A stretch of 64,000 bases of DNA, from positions 1 to 64,000 of the forward strand of contig PDTC01000019.1 in assembly GCA_002748735.1 (NCBI GenBank), read 5' to 3'. This document shows, one piece after another, positions 20,114 to 29,523 of this stretch (its first letter is position 1; each line of letters begins with the position of its first letter). A model generated the notes under the pieces. The model was not told the origin of the DNA and searched no databases. It saw only the letters and a list, made by a program, of their open reading frames with translations. Made by a program: the position numbers and the translations under genes. Source of the DNA: Desulfobulbus propionicus (lineage in GTDB: Bacteria > Desulfobacterota > Desulfobulbia > Desulfobulbales > Desulfobulbaceae).

Positions 20114-21637
20114 TTAGTTCAGCCCCTTGGTCGCCTTGAAGGTCTCGCCGAAGCTGGTCATGGTCTTCTTCATCTTCTCTTCAAGCTCAGGCGAAATGGC
20201 CTGCTTTTCACGAAGTTCTTCAAAGATGGAGGGCTCGTTGGCCTCAATGTATCCATAGAGTTCCTGCTCGTAATCGGCCAGGGTATCTACGGGAAACTGA
20301 TCGAGCAGGCCCTTGGTGCCTGCAAAGATGATCGCCACCTGTTTTTCCATGGGCAGCGGCTGATACTGCGGCTGCTTGAGGATCTCCACCAGGCGCTCGC
20401 CTCGAGTCAGCTGGGCCTGTGTTGCAGCATCAAGGTCAGAACCGAAACTGGCAAAGGCGGCAAGCTCACGGTACTGAGCCAGGTCGAGCCGCAAGGTGCC
20501 GGCGACCTGCTTCATGGCCTTGACCTGTGCAGCACCACCGACGCGGGAGACAGACAGGCCGACATTGATCGCCGGACGGACACCGGCAAAGAACAGGCTC
20601 GGCTCCAGATAGACCTGGCCGTCGGTAATGGAAATAACGTTGGTGGGAATAAAGGCGGAGACATCACCCGCCTGGGTTTCGATGATGGGCAGTGCCGTCA
20701 GTGAACCGGCACCAAGCTCGTCATTGACCTTGGAGGCACGCTCAAGCAACCGGGAATGGTTGAAGAAGATATCACCCGGATAGGCCTCACGTCCGGGAGG
20801 GCGACGAAGCAGCAGCGACAGTTCGCGGTAGCTGACCGCCTGTTTGGAGAGATCATCATAGATAATCAGGGCATGCTGGCCATTGTCGCGGAAGTACTCG
20901 CCCATGGCGCAACCGGCAAAGGCAGAAACATACTGCATGGGCGCAGGATCAGAGGCGCAGGCGGCAACCACGGTGGTGTACTCCATGGCGCCATGCTTGC
21001 GCAGCGCCTCGACCACCAGGGCAACAGTGGATTTTTTCTGGCCGATAGCCACATAGATGCAGTGAACATCGGTGTTTTTCTGGGCAATAATAGCGTCAAC
21101 ACACAGGGCAGTTTTACCGATCTGCCGGTCTCCGATCACCAGCTCTCGCTGGCCACGGCCAACAGGTGTCATGGCGTCAACCGCCTTGGCTCCAGTATAG
21201 CAGGGCTCATGCACGCTCTTCCGGGCGATAACTCCGGGAGCCAGCACCTCGATCTTGGAGAACTGCTTGGCGTCAATGGGGCCCTTCCCGTCAATGGGCT
21301 GGCCGATACCATCAACAACCCGGCCTTCCATTTCAGGGCCAACCGGCACCTCGGCAATACGGCCCGTCCGCTTGACAATATCGCCCTCTTTGATGTCGCG
21401 GACATCACCGAGAACCGCGCAACCGACATTGTCCTCTTCAAGATTCAATGCCAGGCCAAAGATGTTGCCAGGAAACTCGAGCAGTTCCATGGCCTGGCAA
21501 TTCTCCACGCCGTAGACACGGGCAATACCGTCACCCACAGAGAGGACGACGCCAGTTTCCTTCAGGTCAACATCACTCTCATAGCCCGCGATCTGGTCTT
21601 TGATGATTTGACTGATTTCTTCGGCTTTGATCTGCAT
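20114..21637 (-). CDS. atpA: F1 ATP synthase alpha subunit
   Basis: A 507-residue non-catalytic nucleotide-binding subunit of F1. Walker A is [10 protein letters not shown], and [20 protein letters not shown] is the family signature. It starts at ATG 21637, five bases after atpH stops. Confidence 0.98.
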   Translation of the reverse strand: MQIKAEEISQIIKDQIAGYESDVDLKETGVVLSVGDGIARVYGVENCQAMELLEFPGNIFGLALNLEEDNVGCAVLGDVRDIKEGDIVKRTGRIAEVPVGPEMEGRVVDGIGQPIDGKGPIDAKQFSKIEVLAPGVIARKSVHEPCYTGAKAVDAMTPVGRGQRELVIGDRQIGKTALCVDAIIAQKNTDVHCIYVAIGQKKSTVALVVEALRKHGAMEYTTVVAACASDPAPMQYVSAFAGCAMGEYFRDNGQHALIIYDDLSKQAVSYRELSLLLRRPPGREAYPGDIFFNHSRLLERASKVNDELGAGSLTALPIIETQAGDVSAFIPTNVISITDGQVYLEPSLFFAGVRPAINVGLSVSRVGGAAQVKAMKQVAGTLRLDLAQYRELAAFASFGSDLDAATQAQLTRGERLVEILKQPQYQPLPMEKQVAIIFAGTKGLLDQFPVDTLADYEQELYGYIEANEPSIFEELREKQAISPELEEKMKKTMTSFGETFKATKGLN

Positions 21638-21641
21638 TTGA

Positions 21642-22187
21642 CTAATCTCTCCCCTTAATAGATTCTTTTAAGCTGTTGAGCTGCGTTCTTATGCTTCCGT
21701 CCAGCACCAGATCGCCAACCTTTGCTATGATTCCGCCAATAATGGAAGGATCCACCTCGGTTGTAATGGTCACCTTGTTGCCAGTGAGTTGCTCCAGGGT
21801 CGTACGGATCTTTTCCTGAAGGTCATCATCCAGCTCCACTGCAGAGATCACCGAACCATGGCTGATACCCTTCTCCCGGTCGACCATTACCTGCATCTCT
21901 TCGGCAATGTCCGGCAGGAGCGTGGCCCGTTTCTTTTCGATCAGCAGGTGGAGGAAACCAGTCAAAAAGGTATCGGCCTCAATGGACTCAGCGATCCTCG
22001 CCATGATTTTTTGTCTGGCCTCCAGAGGATACAGCGGATTCGACAGGGAATCACCGACACCTGACTCGGGCGTGTAGAGCGCGGCAATACTGTTGAGTGC
22101 CTCGCTGTAGGTCTCTTCCTGCCCCTGTTCCTTGCCAAGGGAAAAAAGTGCTTTCGCATATCTGCGGGCCAAAATTGTCTGTTTCAC
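21642..22187 (-). CDS. atpH: F1 ATP synthase delta subunit
   Basis: A 181-residue peripheral-stalk subunit linking b/b' to the top of F1. The N-terminus [16 protein letters not shown] and the C-terminal segment [20 protein letters not shown] are diagnostic. The start is GTG at 22187, overlapping the atpF stop as GTGA, so the two are translationally coupled. Confidence 0.96.
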   Translation of the reverse strand: MKQTILARRYAKALFSLGKEQGQEETYSEALNSIAALYTPESGVGDSLSNPLYPLEARQKIMARIAESIEADTFLTGFLHLLIEKKRATLLPDIAEEMQVMVDREKGISHGSVISAVELDDDLQEKIRTTLEQLTGNKVTITTEVDPSIIGGIIAKVGDLVLDGSIRTQLNSLKESIKGRD

Positions 22188-22870
22188 CGTACCGCACCCA
22201 CTCGTTGGAGATACTGTTCAGTGATCGTTTTCTGATCCTCCGGAGTGAGGTTCTTGACGATCAGCTCCTCAGCCATACCGGCTGCCGCATCTGCAGCGTC
22301 AACCAGTAATCTGCGGCGGGCATCAACCACTTCCGCCTGGACGGCAGCCTCAGCCTGACGCTTGATATCTTCAGCGGCTTTCTCGGCCTCGGCAAGAATC
22401 CGCTCTTTCTCGTTTTTCGCCTGGGCGATGGCCTTTTCAACAACCTGCTCCATCTCCTTTTCCATGCCCGCCAGTTTTTCGGTAAACTCACGATAGGATT
22501 GCTGGGCCTCGTCACGACGACCCTCAAGCTCTTCAAGCTCTTCCCGCACCTGCTTTTGCCTTCCGGTAAGCCCGTTGCTGATGGGTTTGCCAAGGAAATA
22601 GACAAGAAGGACCACCAAGGCGACAAAGTTGACGGTTCGCCAAAAAAGGTCCTTCCATTTCGCCGCAGGAGGAAAGCCACCGTGATGCTCTTCGCTGTTG
22701 GCTTCATGGGCAACAGCGCCGCCCTCATGGATGGCACCACTCACCTGCGCAGAGGTCTGCACTGCCTCATGACCACCATCATCCGTCGAGGAAGCACAGA
22801 CAAAAGACGCCGTGCCGACAGCGAACATCAGCGCGGTCATGAACAGAATCTTCGTGATAAATGATCTCAT
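22184..22870 (-). CDS. atpF: F0 ATP synthase b subunit with extended N-terminus
   Basis: A 228-residue peripheral-stalk subunit. Unlike the compact Escherichia coli b (156 residues) it has a signal-like hydrophobic N-terminus (residues 1-26) and a His/Glu-rich exported-looking linker (about 28-68). The membrane anchor follows (WRTVNFVALVVLLVYFLGKP, about 75-94), then a long charged coiled coil. Such two-segment b subunits are common in Desulfobacterota. ATGA overlap with the preceding b' gene indicates coupling. The peripheral stalk is probably a b/b' heterodimer. Confidence 0.93.
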   Translation of the reverse strand: MRSFITKILFMTALMFAVGTASFVCASSTDDGGHEAVQTSAQVSGAIHEGGAVAHEANSEEHHGGFPPAAKWKDLFWRTVNFVALVVLLVYFLGKPISNGLTGRQKQVREELEELEGRRDEAQQSYREFTEKLAGMEKEMEQVVEKAIAQAKNEKERILAEAEKAAEDIKRQAEAAVQAEVVDARRRLLVDAADAAAGMAEELIVKNLTPEDQKTITEQYLQRVGAVR

Positions 22871-23298
22871 GCTTCCAGACTCCTTCCAAGAATCTTTTCG
22901 GCCATCTCCCTGGCAAAACCGGCAACATTGCCCTGGAGCTGTTTACCGGCGGTATCCACCTGCACGCGGATCTCTGCCAGCTGCTGTTCTTTACCCTCAT
23001 CCATCTCACTGCGGATGGCGGCCAGTTTTTCGCTCCCCGCAGCCTGTGCCTCACTGCGGGCACCATCAAGGGCCTTTTTTGCGCGGCTGCTGGCTTCACG
23101 CATCTGCTCTTCCACTTCTGCCTGACGCTGCCGGGCGTCTTGACGAAACCGCTCAATATCACCGTGTAGTGAGGCAATTTTTTCCTTGCGCTGCTCAAGA
23201 ATGCCGAGGACCGGCTTGTACAACACAGCGTTGAGGACAAACATCAGCACGATCATGTTGATGATGTGCAGGACCAGGGTAATGTCAATCGTAATCAT
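22867..23298 (-). CDS. atpF': F0 ATP synthase b' subunit
   Basis: A 143-residue second b-type subunit: one N-terminal membrane helix (about residues 4-27, ITLVLHIINMIVLMFVLNAV) and a charged coiled coil rich in Glu, Gln and Ala. GAGGAG precedes the ATG. It is the first gene of the operon; genes for the a, c and I subunits are not upstream and must lie elsewhere in the genome. Confidence 0.92.
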   Translation of the reverse strand: MITIDITLVLHIINMIVLMFVLNAVLYKPVLGILEQRKEKIASLHGDIERFRQDARQRQAEVEEQMREASSRAKKALDGARSEAQAAGSEKLAAIRSEMDEGKEQQLAEIRVQVDTAGKQLQGNVAGFAREMAEKILGRSLEA

Positions 23299-23373
23299 AC
23301 CAATTACTCCTCATCGCTCAAAAATAGTAATAATTTCGCTGGCAGAGTGAATGGCTGTTCACATCGGCTTAAA

Positions 23374-23403
23374 ATAACTAATGAAAAAAGTGGGTACTGT
23401 CAA
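23374..23403 (-). promoter_or_regulatory. Possible atp operon promoter
   Basis: On the minus strand TTGACA (23403-23398) matches the -35 consensus perfectly. AGTTAT (23379-23374), 18 bases on, is only a moderate -10. It lies about 75 bases upstream of atpF', the first gene of the atp operon. Confidence 0.35.
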
Positions 23404-23433
23404 ACCTTTTTTAAGTATAATTTATGCCATTTT

Positions 23434-24471
23434 TCAATATTCCTTTTCAGCCACCGGCTTCTCGTCCAGGACAGGTCTCCCACTGGTCTGCAGCCAGCTG
23501 ACCAGGCGGTCCAGCCCTTCTTCCATGCCAACCTGCTCCTGGTATGCCAACAACCGCTTCGCCTTGGAATGGTCGAACCAGTGAGATCGGGCCAGCTGAA
23601 GGGCAAGAAATCTTGTCATCTTAGGCTCCTCTTGCCACCGGGCAAGGGCATAAACGCCTTCCAGGGTCCAGCCAGCGAGGTAGGCGATCACCAGCGGCAC
23701 CCGTCTGCGTACTGGAGCGATATCAAGACGACGAAACAGGGTATTGATCCAGTCCCACAGGTTCACCGCTCTTTCCTGGCCGATAAAAAAAGCCTCGCCA
23801 GCGGCAGCACCATCTCCATGAAGACTTTCAGCAGCCAGCAGATGGAGATGGACAACATTCTCGATATAGCTGATATCCACACGGTTGCCACCATCACCGA
23901 CAATCCGCAGTTGCCCATTTCTGCCCCGTTCCAGCAGCCTCGGAATCAGGTGACGATCACCAGGCCCCCAGACCAGGTGCGGACGTATCGCCGTGGTCCT
24001 GAGCTCCGCAGTACTGGCTGCGAGCACCAGCCGTTCCGCTTCAATTTTGGTGCGGGCATAGGCACAGAGCGGCCTCCTGCCGTACGGCAACGTTTCCTCC
24101 CCTCCCTCAATGTTTTTTCCGGCAAAAACCACCGATGGCGTAGACGTATAGACCAGTGCCGCAACGCCGGACTCCTGGCATGCCCTGATAACATGTACAG
24201 TGCCACCCACGTTAATGTCGTGATACTCCCGACTCGCTCCCCAGATACCAGCCTTGGCAGCAACATGAAAGACTGTATCCCGGCCCATGACGGCCTGCCT
24301 CACCTCTTCAAGGTCACGAAGATCGCCGACGATGCACTCGGCCCCAAGCGCCTCAATCTCTGGGTACCTGTTGCGGCCGAACACCGCTACCCTGAGCCCC
24401 CTGGCAAGCAGAGCCCTGACAATTCCCTGGCCGATAAACCCTCCGCCACCGGTGACCAGAACGTTCTTCAT
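23434..24471 (-). CDS. oleD: OleD, 2-alkyl-3-ketoacid reductase
   Basis: A 345-residue extended short-chain dehydrogenase. The cofactor loop is GGGGFIG (residues 8-14), and the catalytic residues are Ser110 in VYTSTPSVVF and Tyr138/Lys142 in AYARTKIEAE. In the Ole pathway it reduces the 2-alkyl-3-ketoacid made by OleA to the 2-alkyl-3-hydroxyacid using NADPH. The ATG at 24471 overlaps the oleC stop as ATGA and has AAGGAGG 7 bases upstream; the longer frame is rejected. By family alone it could be a sterol-type 3-beta-hydroxysteroid dehydrogenase relative; adjacency to oleA, oleB and oleC decides for OleD. It is the last gene of the run. Confidence 0.88.
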   Translation of the reverse strand: MKNVLVTGGGGFIGQGIVRALLARGLRVAVFGRNRYPEIEALGAECIVGDLRDLEEVRQAVMGRDTVFHVAAKAGIWGASREYHDINVGGTVHVIRACQESGVAALVYTSTPSVVFAGKNIEGGEETLPYGRRPLCAYARTKIEAERLVLAASTAELRTTAIRPHLVWGPGDRHLIPRLLERGRNGQLRIVGDGGNRVDISYIENVVHLHLLAAESLHGDGAAAGEAFFIGQERAVNLWDWINTLFRRLDIAPVRRRVPLVIAYLAGWTLEGVYALARWQEEPKMTRFLALQLARSHWFDHSKAKRLLAYQEQVGMEEGLDRLVSWLQTSGRPVLDEKPVAEKEY

Positions 24472-26102
24472 CTGCCGCCCTCCTTGTCGCTTCCCACACG
24501 GTCTGCCGCCCATTGTCCCAACTGTTCACGAAAGATCTTGGCATTGTGGCGAATATCCACAGGAAAGCCCGGGTGAACAAGAAAATCGGTAATGGTTGCC
24601 GTCAAAGGATTCCCCAGGGCCAGCGCTCGCAGCTCCTTGAACAGGGCAGCGGGCTCCTGCCGATCCATAAGCTCGACGAGCAGTACAGGGCGCTGTTGAC
24701 CGGGAGCTCCGATCCCCACCAGGGCTGACCTGAACACCCGAGGATGCGCATTGAAGATCGCCTCACAACAGACGGTGTACATGGGGCCTGTCGGCGTGAG
24801 CACCCGATGGGCCTTACGCCCGCAGAACCAGAGCCTCCCTGTATCGTCCCGGTATCCCATGTCCCCGAAGCGGTGCCAAAGCCCCTCGTCACTGGCAATT
24901 TTTGCCAGTCGCGTTTCCTCTGCATTGTCGAAATAGGCCTGGGTGACCACCGGACCGCGCACCACAATCTCGCCAATGTCCCCTGGTGGTAGTTCCTCTG
25001 CCAGCTCCATCCGACTGATGGGCCCATCCACCGGCCGGATCACCCGGATCTCCATGCCTGGCAGAGGTCTGCCCACACAGGCACCGGCGCCACTGCCCGT
25101 CATTGCCCAGGTGGAGCGCAGAATTTCCTCACCGGTACAGGAGGTGGTCGGCAACGATTCAGTGGCACCGTAGGGTGTATGAATCTCTGCCCGGTCCGGA
25201 AGAATTCGCCGCACCCTGTCAATCAATTCACCGGGAACCGGTGCCCCGGCCATGAGCACCTTACGAACCGGCAGTGTAATTCCCTGTTTCAGGCAGTAGC
25301 GGCTGACCACGTTCCAGATTGCCGGAGACCCGAAGGAGTAGGTCACCCCCTGCTCAACTATACTGCGAACAAACTTGTCGGGCTGCACCTGAGCCGGACG
25401 GCTGGGATCCATATCCGGGATAACAGCTCGGACACCCAACGCTGTGGAAAACAGCGCAAAAAGGGGGAAACCGGGCTGATCAACATCATCCGGACCTATA
25501 CGGTAATAGTCGCGGATCATCTCAAGTTGGGCATGAAAGATACCGTGGGTATACTCCACGCCCTTGGGCGGCCCGGTGGAACCGGTGGTAAAGATAATGG
25601 CGGCCAGCTGTCCGGGCGCCGCCTTCACCACCGGAAAAGGGGTGGCAACAGCAGGACGCAGCCGTCTGGCCAGCGGCCCGAGTCCGCCGCCAACACAGAA
25701 ACGCTGCCGGAGCGTTTTAAAGGGGCCAGGGACAAACCGACTGAAAAGTACGGCCCGGGGAATGCCCACCAGGATATCGGGACGAACCCCGCCGATGCAG
25801 CGCAGCAGGTTTGCATACCCCATCCCCGGATCTATAAGGATAAGCACTGCCCCCAGCTGAAAGAGGGCAAAGGTGAGCGAGATGAACTCCATGGATGGCC
25901 GTACCATGAGGATAACCCGGTCACCGGCACGGACGCCTTCGGCCTCCAGGCGTGCCGCATAGCCATCGGCGGCCTCCTGTAACTGGGCAAAACTCCAGTG
26001 CCGGTAGCCCCTTCTCCCTGCGGTCATGGTCACGGCCCGGGCCGACCCCTGGACCGCCGCCACCTTCCGCAGCACCGAGGCGATATTATACTCAGCAGCC
26101 AA
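24468..26102 (-). CDS. oleC: OleC, beta-lactone synthetase
   Basis: A 544-residue adenylate-forming enzyme. The AMP-binding loop is FTTGSTGPPKG (171-181). THGIF, YGATESLPTTS and FGDMGYRDDTGRLWFCGR are typical of the OleC branch of the ANL superfamily. OleC uses ATP to close 2-alkyl-3-hydroxyacids to cis-beta-lactones. The start is most likely TTG at 26102 (MAAEYNIASVL), with GGAG 7 bases upstream inside the end of oleB, so the two overlap by 11 bases and are probably translationally coupled. A rare TTG start may keep OleC low relative to its neighbours. Confidence 0.88.
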   Translation of the reverse strand: MAAEYNIASVLRKVAAVQGSARAVTMTAGRRGYRHWSFAQLQEAADGYAARLEAEGVRAGDRVILMVRPSMEFISLTFALFQLGAVLILIDPGMGYANLLRCIGGVRPDILVGIPRAVLFSRFVPGPFKTLRQRFCVGGGLGPLARRLRPAVATPFPVVKAAPGQLAAIIFTTGSTGPPKGVEYTHGIFHAQLEMIRDYYRIGPDDVDQPGFPLFALFSTALGVRAVIPDMDPSRPAQVQPDKFVRSIVEQGVTYSFGSPAIWNVVSRYCLKQGITLPVRKVLMAGAPVPGELIDRVRRILPDRAEIHTPYGATESLPTTSCTGEEILRSTWAMTGSGAGACVGRPLPGMEIRVIRPVDGPISRMELAEELPPGDIGEIVVRGPVVTQAYFDNAEETRLAKIASDEGLWHRFGDMGYRDDTGRLWFCGRKAHRVLTPTGPMYTVCCEAIFNAHPRVFRSALVGIGAPGQQRPVLLVELMDRQEPAALFKELRALALGNPLTATITDFLVHPGFPVDIRHNAKIFREQLGQWAADRVGSDKEGGR

Positions 26103-26955
26103 GGCAGCGCTCCACAAAGGGAGTGATCACTCCCATGGCCTCGGCAAAGGCGTCCTCAAGCACATAATGTCCGGCATCCTTACAGTACAGAGTCTGTGCA
26201 TCGGGAAAACGTCGGCGCCACTCAGCAAAAAAGACCTCATTAAAACAAAAATCACGCCCTCCCCAGCAAAGCAGCATGGGGCAATCTTCAAGACCCGCTA
26301 AACCGGCCTCCACCTCCTTGAGTGTTGCCCATGAGGGATGCCTGCTGTTCATGGGAATATCCCTGACGAAACGGTACAGGGCGACACGGTCATGCCAGGA
26401 GCGGTACGGGGCAAGAAAGCCGGCAGCCCGCTCAGCTGTCAGGGGTGTTGTTACCGCCATCTGCACCGATGGTCGGGCAAAGCCGTTGAGACCGCGCACC
26501 AGCAAGGCGCCAAGGCCCGGCACCCGGCAGACACTGAGGCGCAAAGGGATGTACGGCATAGGAAAGGCAGCGGTATTGGTAACGACAATACCGGCTACCC
26601 GATCCGGATGACGTCCGGCCCAGCCCATGCCAATAGCCCCGCCCCAGTCATGCACCATCAACAGGCACCGCTGGATATCGCGCTCCTCGAGCAAGGCTTC
26701 CAGATTATCGATATGCTGGCTGAGCGTGTAGGGGTACTGCTGGGGTTTGTCGGACAGGCCACAGCCGATATGATCCGGCGCCACACAGCGATATCGCCCG
26801 CTCAAGGCAGTGATGACCCTGCGGTACAGATAAGACCAACTGGGGTTTCCGTGCACCATGACCACTGCCGGACCATGGCCCTCATCCACACAAGACATCC
26901 GCACTCCACCCACCTCAACCCTGACCGGTTTGAAGGGGTACTCATACAAGGACAT
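26092..26955 (-). CDS. oleB: OleB, beta-lactone decarboxylase (alpha/beta hydrolase)
   Basis: A 287-residue alpha/beta-hydrolase of the haloalkane dehalogenase-like group. HGNPSWSYLYR (35-45) forms the oxyanion region, Asp103 in MVHDWGGAIGMGW is the nucleophile and His263 in DAGHYVLED is the general base. OleB breaks cis-beta-lactones into an olefin and CO2. The start at 26955 lies two bases after the oleA stop, without room for other regulation. In some bacteria OleB is fused to OleC; here they are separate. Confidence 0.88.
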   Translation of the reverse strand: MSLYEYPFKPVRVEVGGVRMSCVDEGHGPAVVMVHGNPSWSYLYRRVITALSGRYRCVAPDHIGCGLSDKPQQYPYTLSQHIDNLEALLEERDIQRCLLMVHDWGGAIGMGWAGRHPDRVAGIVVTNTAAFPMPYIPLRLSVCRVPGLGALLVRGLNGFARPSVQMAVTTPLTAERAAGFLAPYRSWHDRVALYRFVRDIPMNSRHPSWATLKEVEAGLAGLEDCPMLLCWGGRDFCFNEVFFAEWRRRFPDAQTLYCKDAGHYVLEDAFAEAMGVITPFVERCLGC

Positions 26956-26957
26956 GC

Positions 26958-27992
26958 TCACCAGTCTATCCCCAGCATCATGGTGTTGATTCCGGAACCG
27001 ATGCCCAGCAAGGCGCAACGCTGCCCGGGTTGCAGGTATCCCCGTTCAATTCCCAGGGCCATGGTGATCGGCGCGCTCACTGACCCGACGTTGCCCAGCT
27101 CGGCAAGCGTCTCGAAGTTACGCGCCGGGTCAAGTTTCAGGCTCGAAAACAGGAGGTGAGCATGGGCGCGCCCCACCTGATGACAGAAAAACCGGTCAAC
27201 GGTTTCCGGCTGCCATGCCAACTCCTGGAGAAAATCATCCCAGCAGTCACGGGCAGTCTCGACGCCGCGAATGAGCAGCTCCTCGGAATCCGTGGACATG
27301 AGTACACCCTGCTCGGCGTTCTGGCCGCCCTGGCAGAGATGGTTGTACTCGGTGTTGGCCCGACAGGCTCCGCCGCGCAAGTAATGGCCGGAATCGCTGA
27401 ACGTGTCACTGGTGAGCACCAGGGCTACTGCTCCAGAGCCGATGGTCAGGGAGGCGAACAGCGGTTTGATGCTCTTACGGGAAATCGTCTGGTCGGTCTG
27501 CAGAAGCCTGATGGTCGAATGAACCAGGTCTTCGGCGGTCTCCCCGGCAACGACAAGCCCGCTTTTCACCTGACCAAGCTCGATCATCCCGGCCAGCATC
27601 ACCATACCGTTGAGAAAACCCAGGCAGGCATTGGAGATATCAAACACCTGACAGCACTGGGGCAGTCCAAGCTGACGATGCACGAAAGAGGCGGTACTGG
27701 GCTCGAGCATATCCCGGCTCACCGAGGTAAACAGCAGGCAGCCAAGATCGTTCTTCCCGATGCCTGAGGCCGCAATGGCCTGTTCCCCCGCCATGGCTGC
27801 GGCCTGGCTGGGCCGGGTGCCTTGATCCCAGAGGCGACGGCTCCGGATCCCCGTCATCAGCTCCAGCCGTCCCTGTGGCAGACTGAGCCGAGAGTAAAGG
27901 GGACTCAACTCCTCTTCCAGTGCCGTGGAGGTGAGGTTCACCGGCGGCAACGCATACCCAAAAGCCTGGAGGCAGACCTTACTGAACCGCAT
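26958..27992 (-). CDS. oleA: OleA, head-to-head acyl-CoA condensing thiolase
   Basis: A 344-residue thiolase-fold enzyme that condenses two fatty acyl thioesters without initial decarboxylation into a 2-alkyl-3-ketoacid. The catalytic triad is Cys123 (DISNACLGFLNG), His271 (FFCHQVGRAH) and Asn301 (LGNVGSV). Glu97 in MLEPSTA sits where OleA enzymes supply a distinctive glutamate from the partner subunit; FabH-type synthases lack it. The ATG at 27992 (MRFSKVCLQAFGYALPP) has GGAGG 7 bases upstream, and a TTG extension to 28151 overlaps the DUF1232 gene without support. It could accept acyl-ACP from the dedicated synthase just upstream, or acyl-CoA. Confidence 0.9.
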   Translation of the reverse strand: MRFSKVCLQAFGYALPPVNLTSTALEEELSPLYSRLSLPQGRLELMTGIRSRRLWDQGTRPSQAAAMAGEQAIAASGIGKNDLGCLLFTSVSRDMLEPSTASFVHRQLGLPQCCQVFDISNACLGFLNGMVMLAGMIELGQVKSGLVVAGETAEDLVHSTIRLLQTDQTISRKSIKPLFASLTIGSGAVALVLTSDTFSDSGHYLRGGACRANTEYNHLCQGGQNAEQGVLMSTDSEELLIRGVETARDCWDDFLQELAWQPETVDRFFCHQVGRAHAHLLFSSLKLDPARNFETLAELGNVGSVSAPITMALGIERGYLQPGQRCALLGIGSGINTMMLGIDW

Positions 27993-27993
27993 A

Positions 27994-28254
27994 TCACCGC
28001 CTCCGGGAGTTGACGTCATCAGACGACGAAAACCGCCCTGCCCAGGCGATGAGCAGGGCTGCCAGGGCAACGTCGTCGAGTATTCCGGCGACTGGCAGCC
28101 ACTCGGGGATAAGGTCATAGGGCGAGAGGCAGTAGAGCAGCCCGCCGGCAAGGATGGCCTTTACCCAGAGCGGGGTTCCGGGCGCAAAAAAGACCCTGAC
28201 GGCCCGACGGAGCATACCCCAGGCCTGGTGCAGCAGTGAGGCCGATGGTGTCAT
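27994..28254 (-). CDS. DUF1232 (YkvA-like) small membrane protein
   Basis: An 86-residue protein with the DUF1232 signature LYCLSPYDLIPEWLP (about 43-57) and two short membrane-associating helices (about 33-50 and 54-72). GGAG lies 6 bases before the ATG at 28254, and its stop is one base from the oleA start. Its role is unknown; the position inside the run suggests that it anchors or organises the hydrocarbon-forming enzymes at the membrane. Confidence 0.8.
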   Translation of the reverse strand: MTPSASLLHQAWGMLRRAVRVFFAPGTPLWVKAILAGGLLYCLSPYDLIPEWLPVAGILDDVALAALLIAWAGRFSSSDDVNSRRR

Positions 28255-28273
28255 GACTGTCTCCTTGCGGTAT

Positions 28274-29086
28274 TCATGTGCAGCCCTGCGCCACCGTCCG
28301 GGTGACGATGGCGCTGTCAAAATAGTTCTGCCCCATACCTGCATCGACCACCAGGCACTGACCAGTTATCCCGGAGCTTCTCGAGGAGAGCAGAAAGGCA
28401 GCGGCATTGGCGGCCTCTTCGGTCTGCAGCGCCCTCTTTCGATAGGTTGCCTGCTCGGCAAAAAGGTAGGAGTCAATATAGCCGGGAATACCTGCTGAAG
28501 CCGATGTCTTCAGCAGGCCCGGACAAACCGCGTTGAAGCGTACCTCACTGAAGGCAGAAAAACTCTTTGCCAGAAAACAGAGTGACGATTCCAGCGCTGC
28601 CTTGACCGGTGCCATGTACCCATAATTTTCTGCAGCCATCCGTGTTGTCGAAATCGAAATGGTGACCACAGAGGCATCCTTTGCCAGCAGCTCCTTCAGC
28701 GAATTTGCAATACTGATCAGGGAGAAACAGGAGATATTGACGGCCTGAAGAAAATCCTCCTGCCTGGTTTCATGAAAAGGTTTCATCCCGTCGCTGTAGT
28801 TGGCAAAGGCGATGGAATGGACCAGACCGTGCACAGGGCCATGGACAGCGGCGGCGATCTCGTCGCGCACCCGATGGATATTTGTCTCATCCTCAACATC
28901 GCAGCAGAACACCTGACAGCCGGGAAAGAGTTTTCTGCAGGTCACGGCCCGCTGTTCACTTCGCACCACGTGGAGCACCTCTGCGCCAGCCGCCTGGACA
29001 ACACGGGCAATGGCGCAGGCCACAGACTTTCTGTTGGCCAGCCCAAAAACCACCACCTGCTTACCACTCAGCCCGAGAAAATCCAT
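28274..29086 (-). CDS. FabI-like enoyl-ACP reductase (SDR), atypical
   Basis: A 270-residue short-chain dehydrogenase of the FabI branch. The cofactor segment [13 protein letters not shown] (residues 15-27) matches GxANKKSIAxGIA, and the spacing Tyr155-x6-Lys162 (NYGYMAPVK) is the FabI-specific pattern rather than the general YxxxK. At the position of the first FabI tyrosine (Escherichia coli Tyr146; Phe in InhA) there is Ile145. It probably reduces enoyl-ACP in the dedicated chain-building path, but the deviation leaves open a different reaction. The ATG at 29086 overlaps the preceding stop (TGATG) and has AGGAGG upstream. Confidence 0.82.
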   Translation of the reverse strand: MDFLGLSGKQVVVFGLANRKSVACAIARVVQAAGAEVLHVVRSEQRAVTCRKLFPGCQVFCCDVEDETNIHRVRDEIAAAVHGPVHGLVHSIAFANYSDGMKPFHETRQEDFLQAVNISCFSLISIANSLKELLAKDASVVTISISTTRMAAENYGYMAPVKAALESSLCFLAKSFSAFSEVRFNAVCPGLLKTSASAGIPGYIDSYLFAEQATYRKRALQTEEAANAAAFLLSSRSSGITGQCLVVDAGMGQNYFDSAIVTRTVAQGCT

Positions 29087-29523
29087 CACCCCTCCTTGAG
29101 AGAACAGGCAAACTCCACCTGAAGCGCCACCTTGTCCTGCAGTTTCACGCTACCTTTCAGAAACCAGGCAGAGCTGAGACGTTCCTTCAGGGTGGCATGA
29201 ATATTGATGGTTGCGCCAGGGCCGACCTCCCGCTTGAACCGGGCCGATTGAATTCTGGTCAGCACAGGCACCGCACCTTGCAACGACGGCTCTATACCGG
29301 CCAGCTCAACGATCAACAGGGCGCCGGCCTGAAAAACCGCCTCGCAAAGCAGTACTCCCGGCATAAGCGGATGGTCCGGATAATGGCCACGAAAGATATC
29401 GAGGTCTTCGGGCAGATCCTTTTCCGCATGGATGCGCTGCTCATCCATTTCGACAATCCGGTCGATCCAGAGAAAAGGCGGCCTGTGAGGAAGGCGTTGC
29501 AGCACAGCAGCATCGGCCACCAT
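29086..29523 (-). CDS. FabZ-like 3-hydroxyacyl-ACP dehydratase
   Basis: A 145-residue hot-dog-fold protein. [13 protein letters not shown] (11-23) and [17 protein letters not shown] (46-62) carry the catalytic His47 and Glu61 of FabZ/FabA-type dehydratases. It would remove water from 3-hydroxyacyl-ACP, and some members also isomerise the double bond. TAATG overlap with the preceding ketoreductase gene shows coupling. It is one of the dedicated synthase genes next to oleABCD. Confidence 0.87.
   Translation of the reverse strand: MVADAAVLQRLPHRPPFLWIDRIVEMDEQRIHAEKDLPEDLDIFRGHYPDHPLMPGVLLCEAVFQAGALLIVELAGIEPSLQGAVPVLTRIQSARFKREVGPGATINIHATLKERLSSAWFLKGSVKLQDKVALQVEFACSLKEG

Noticed and set aside
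23266-24576. 436-codon frame opposite oleD
   Set aside because: The OleD frame has catalytic residues and a good start; the opposite frame has an irregular, Pro/His/Arg-rich translation typical of antisense.
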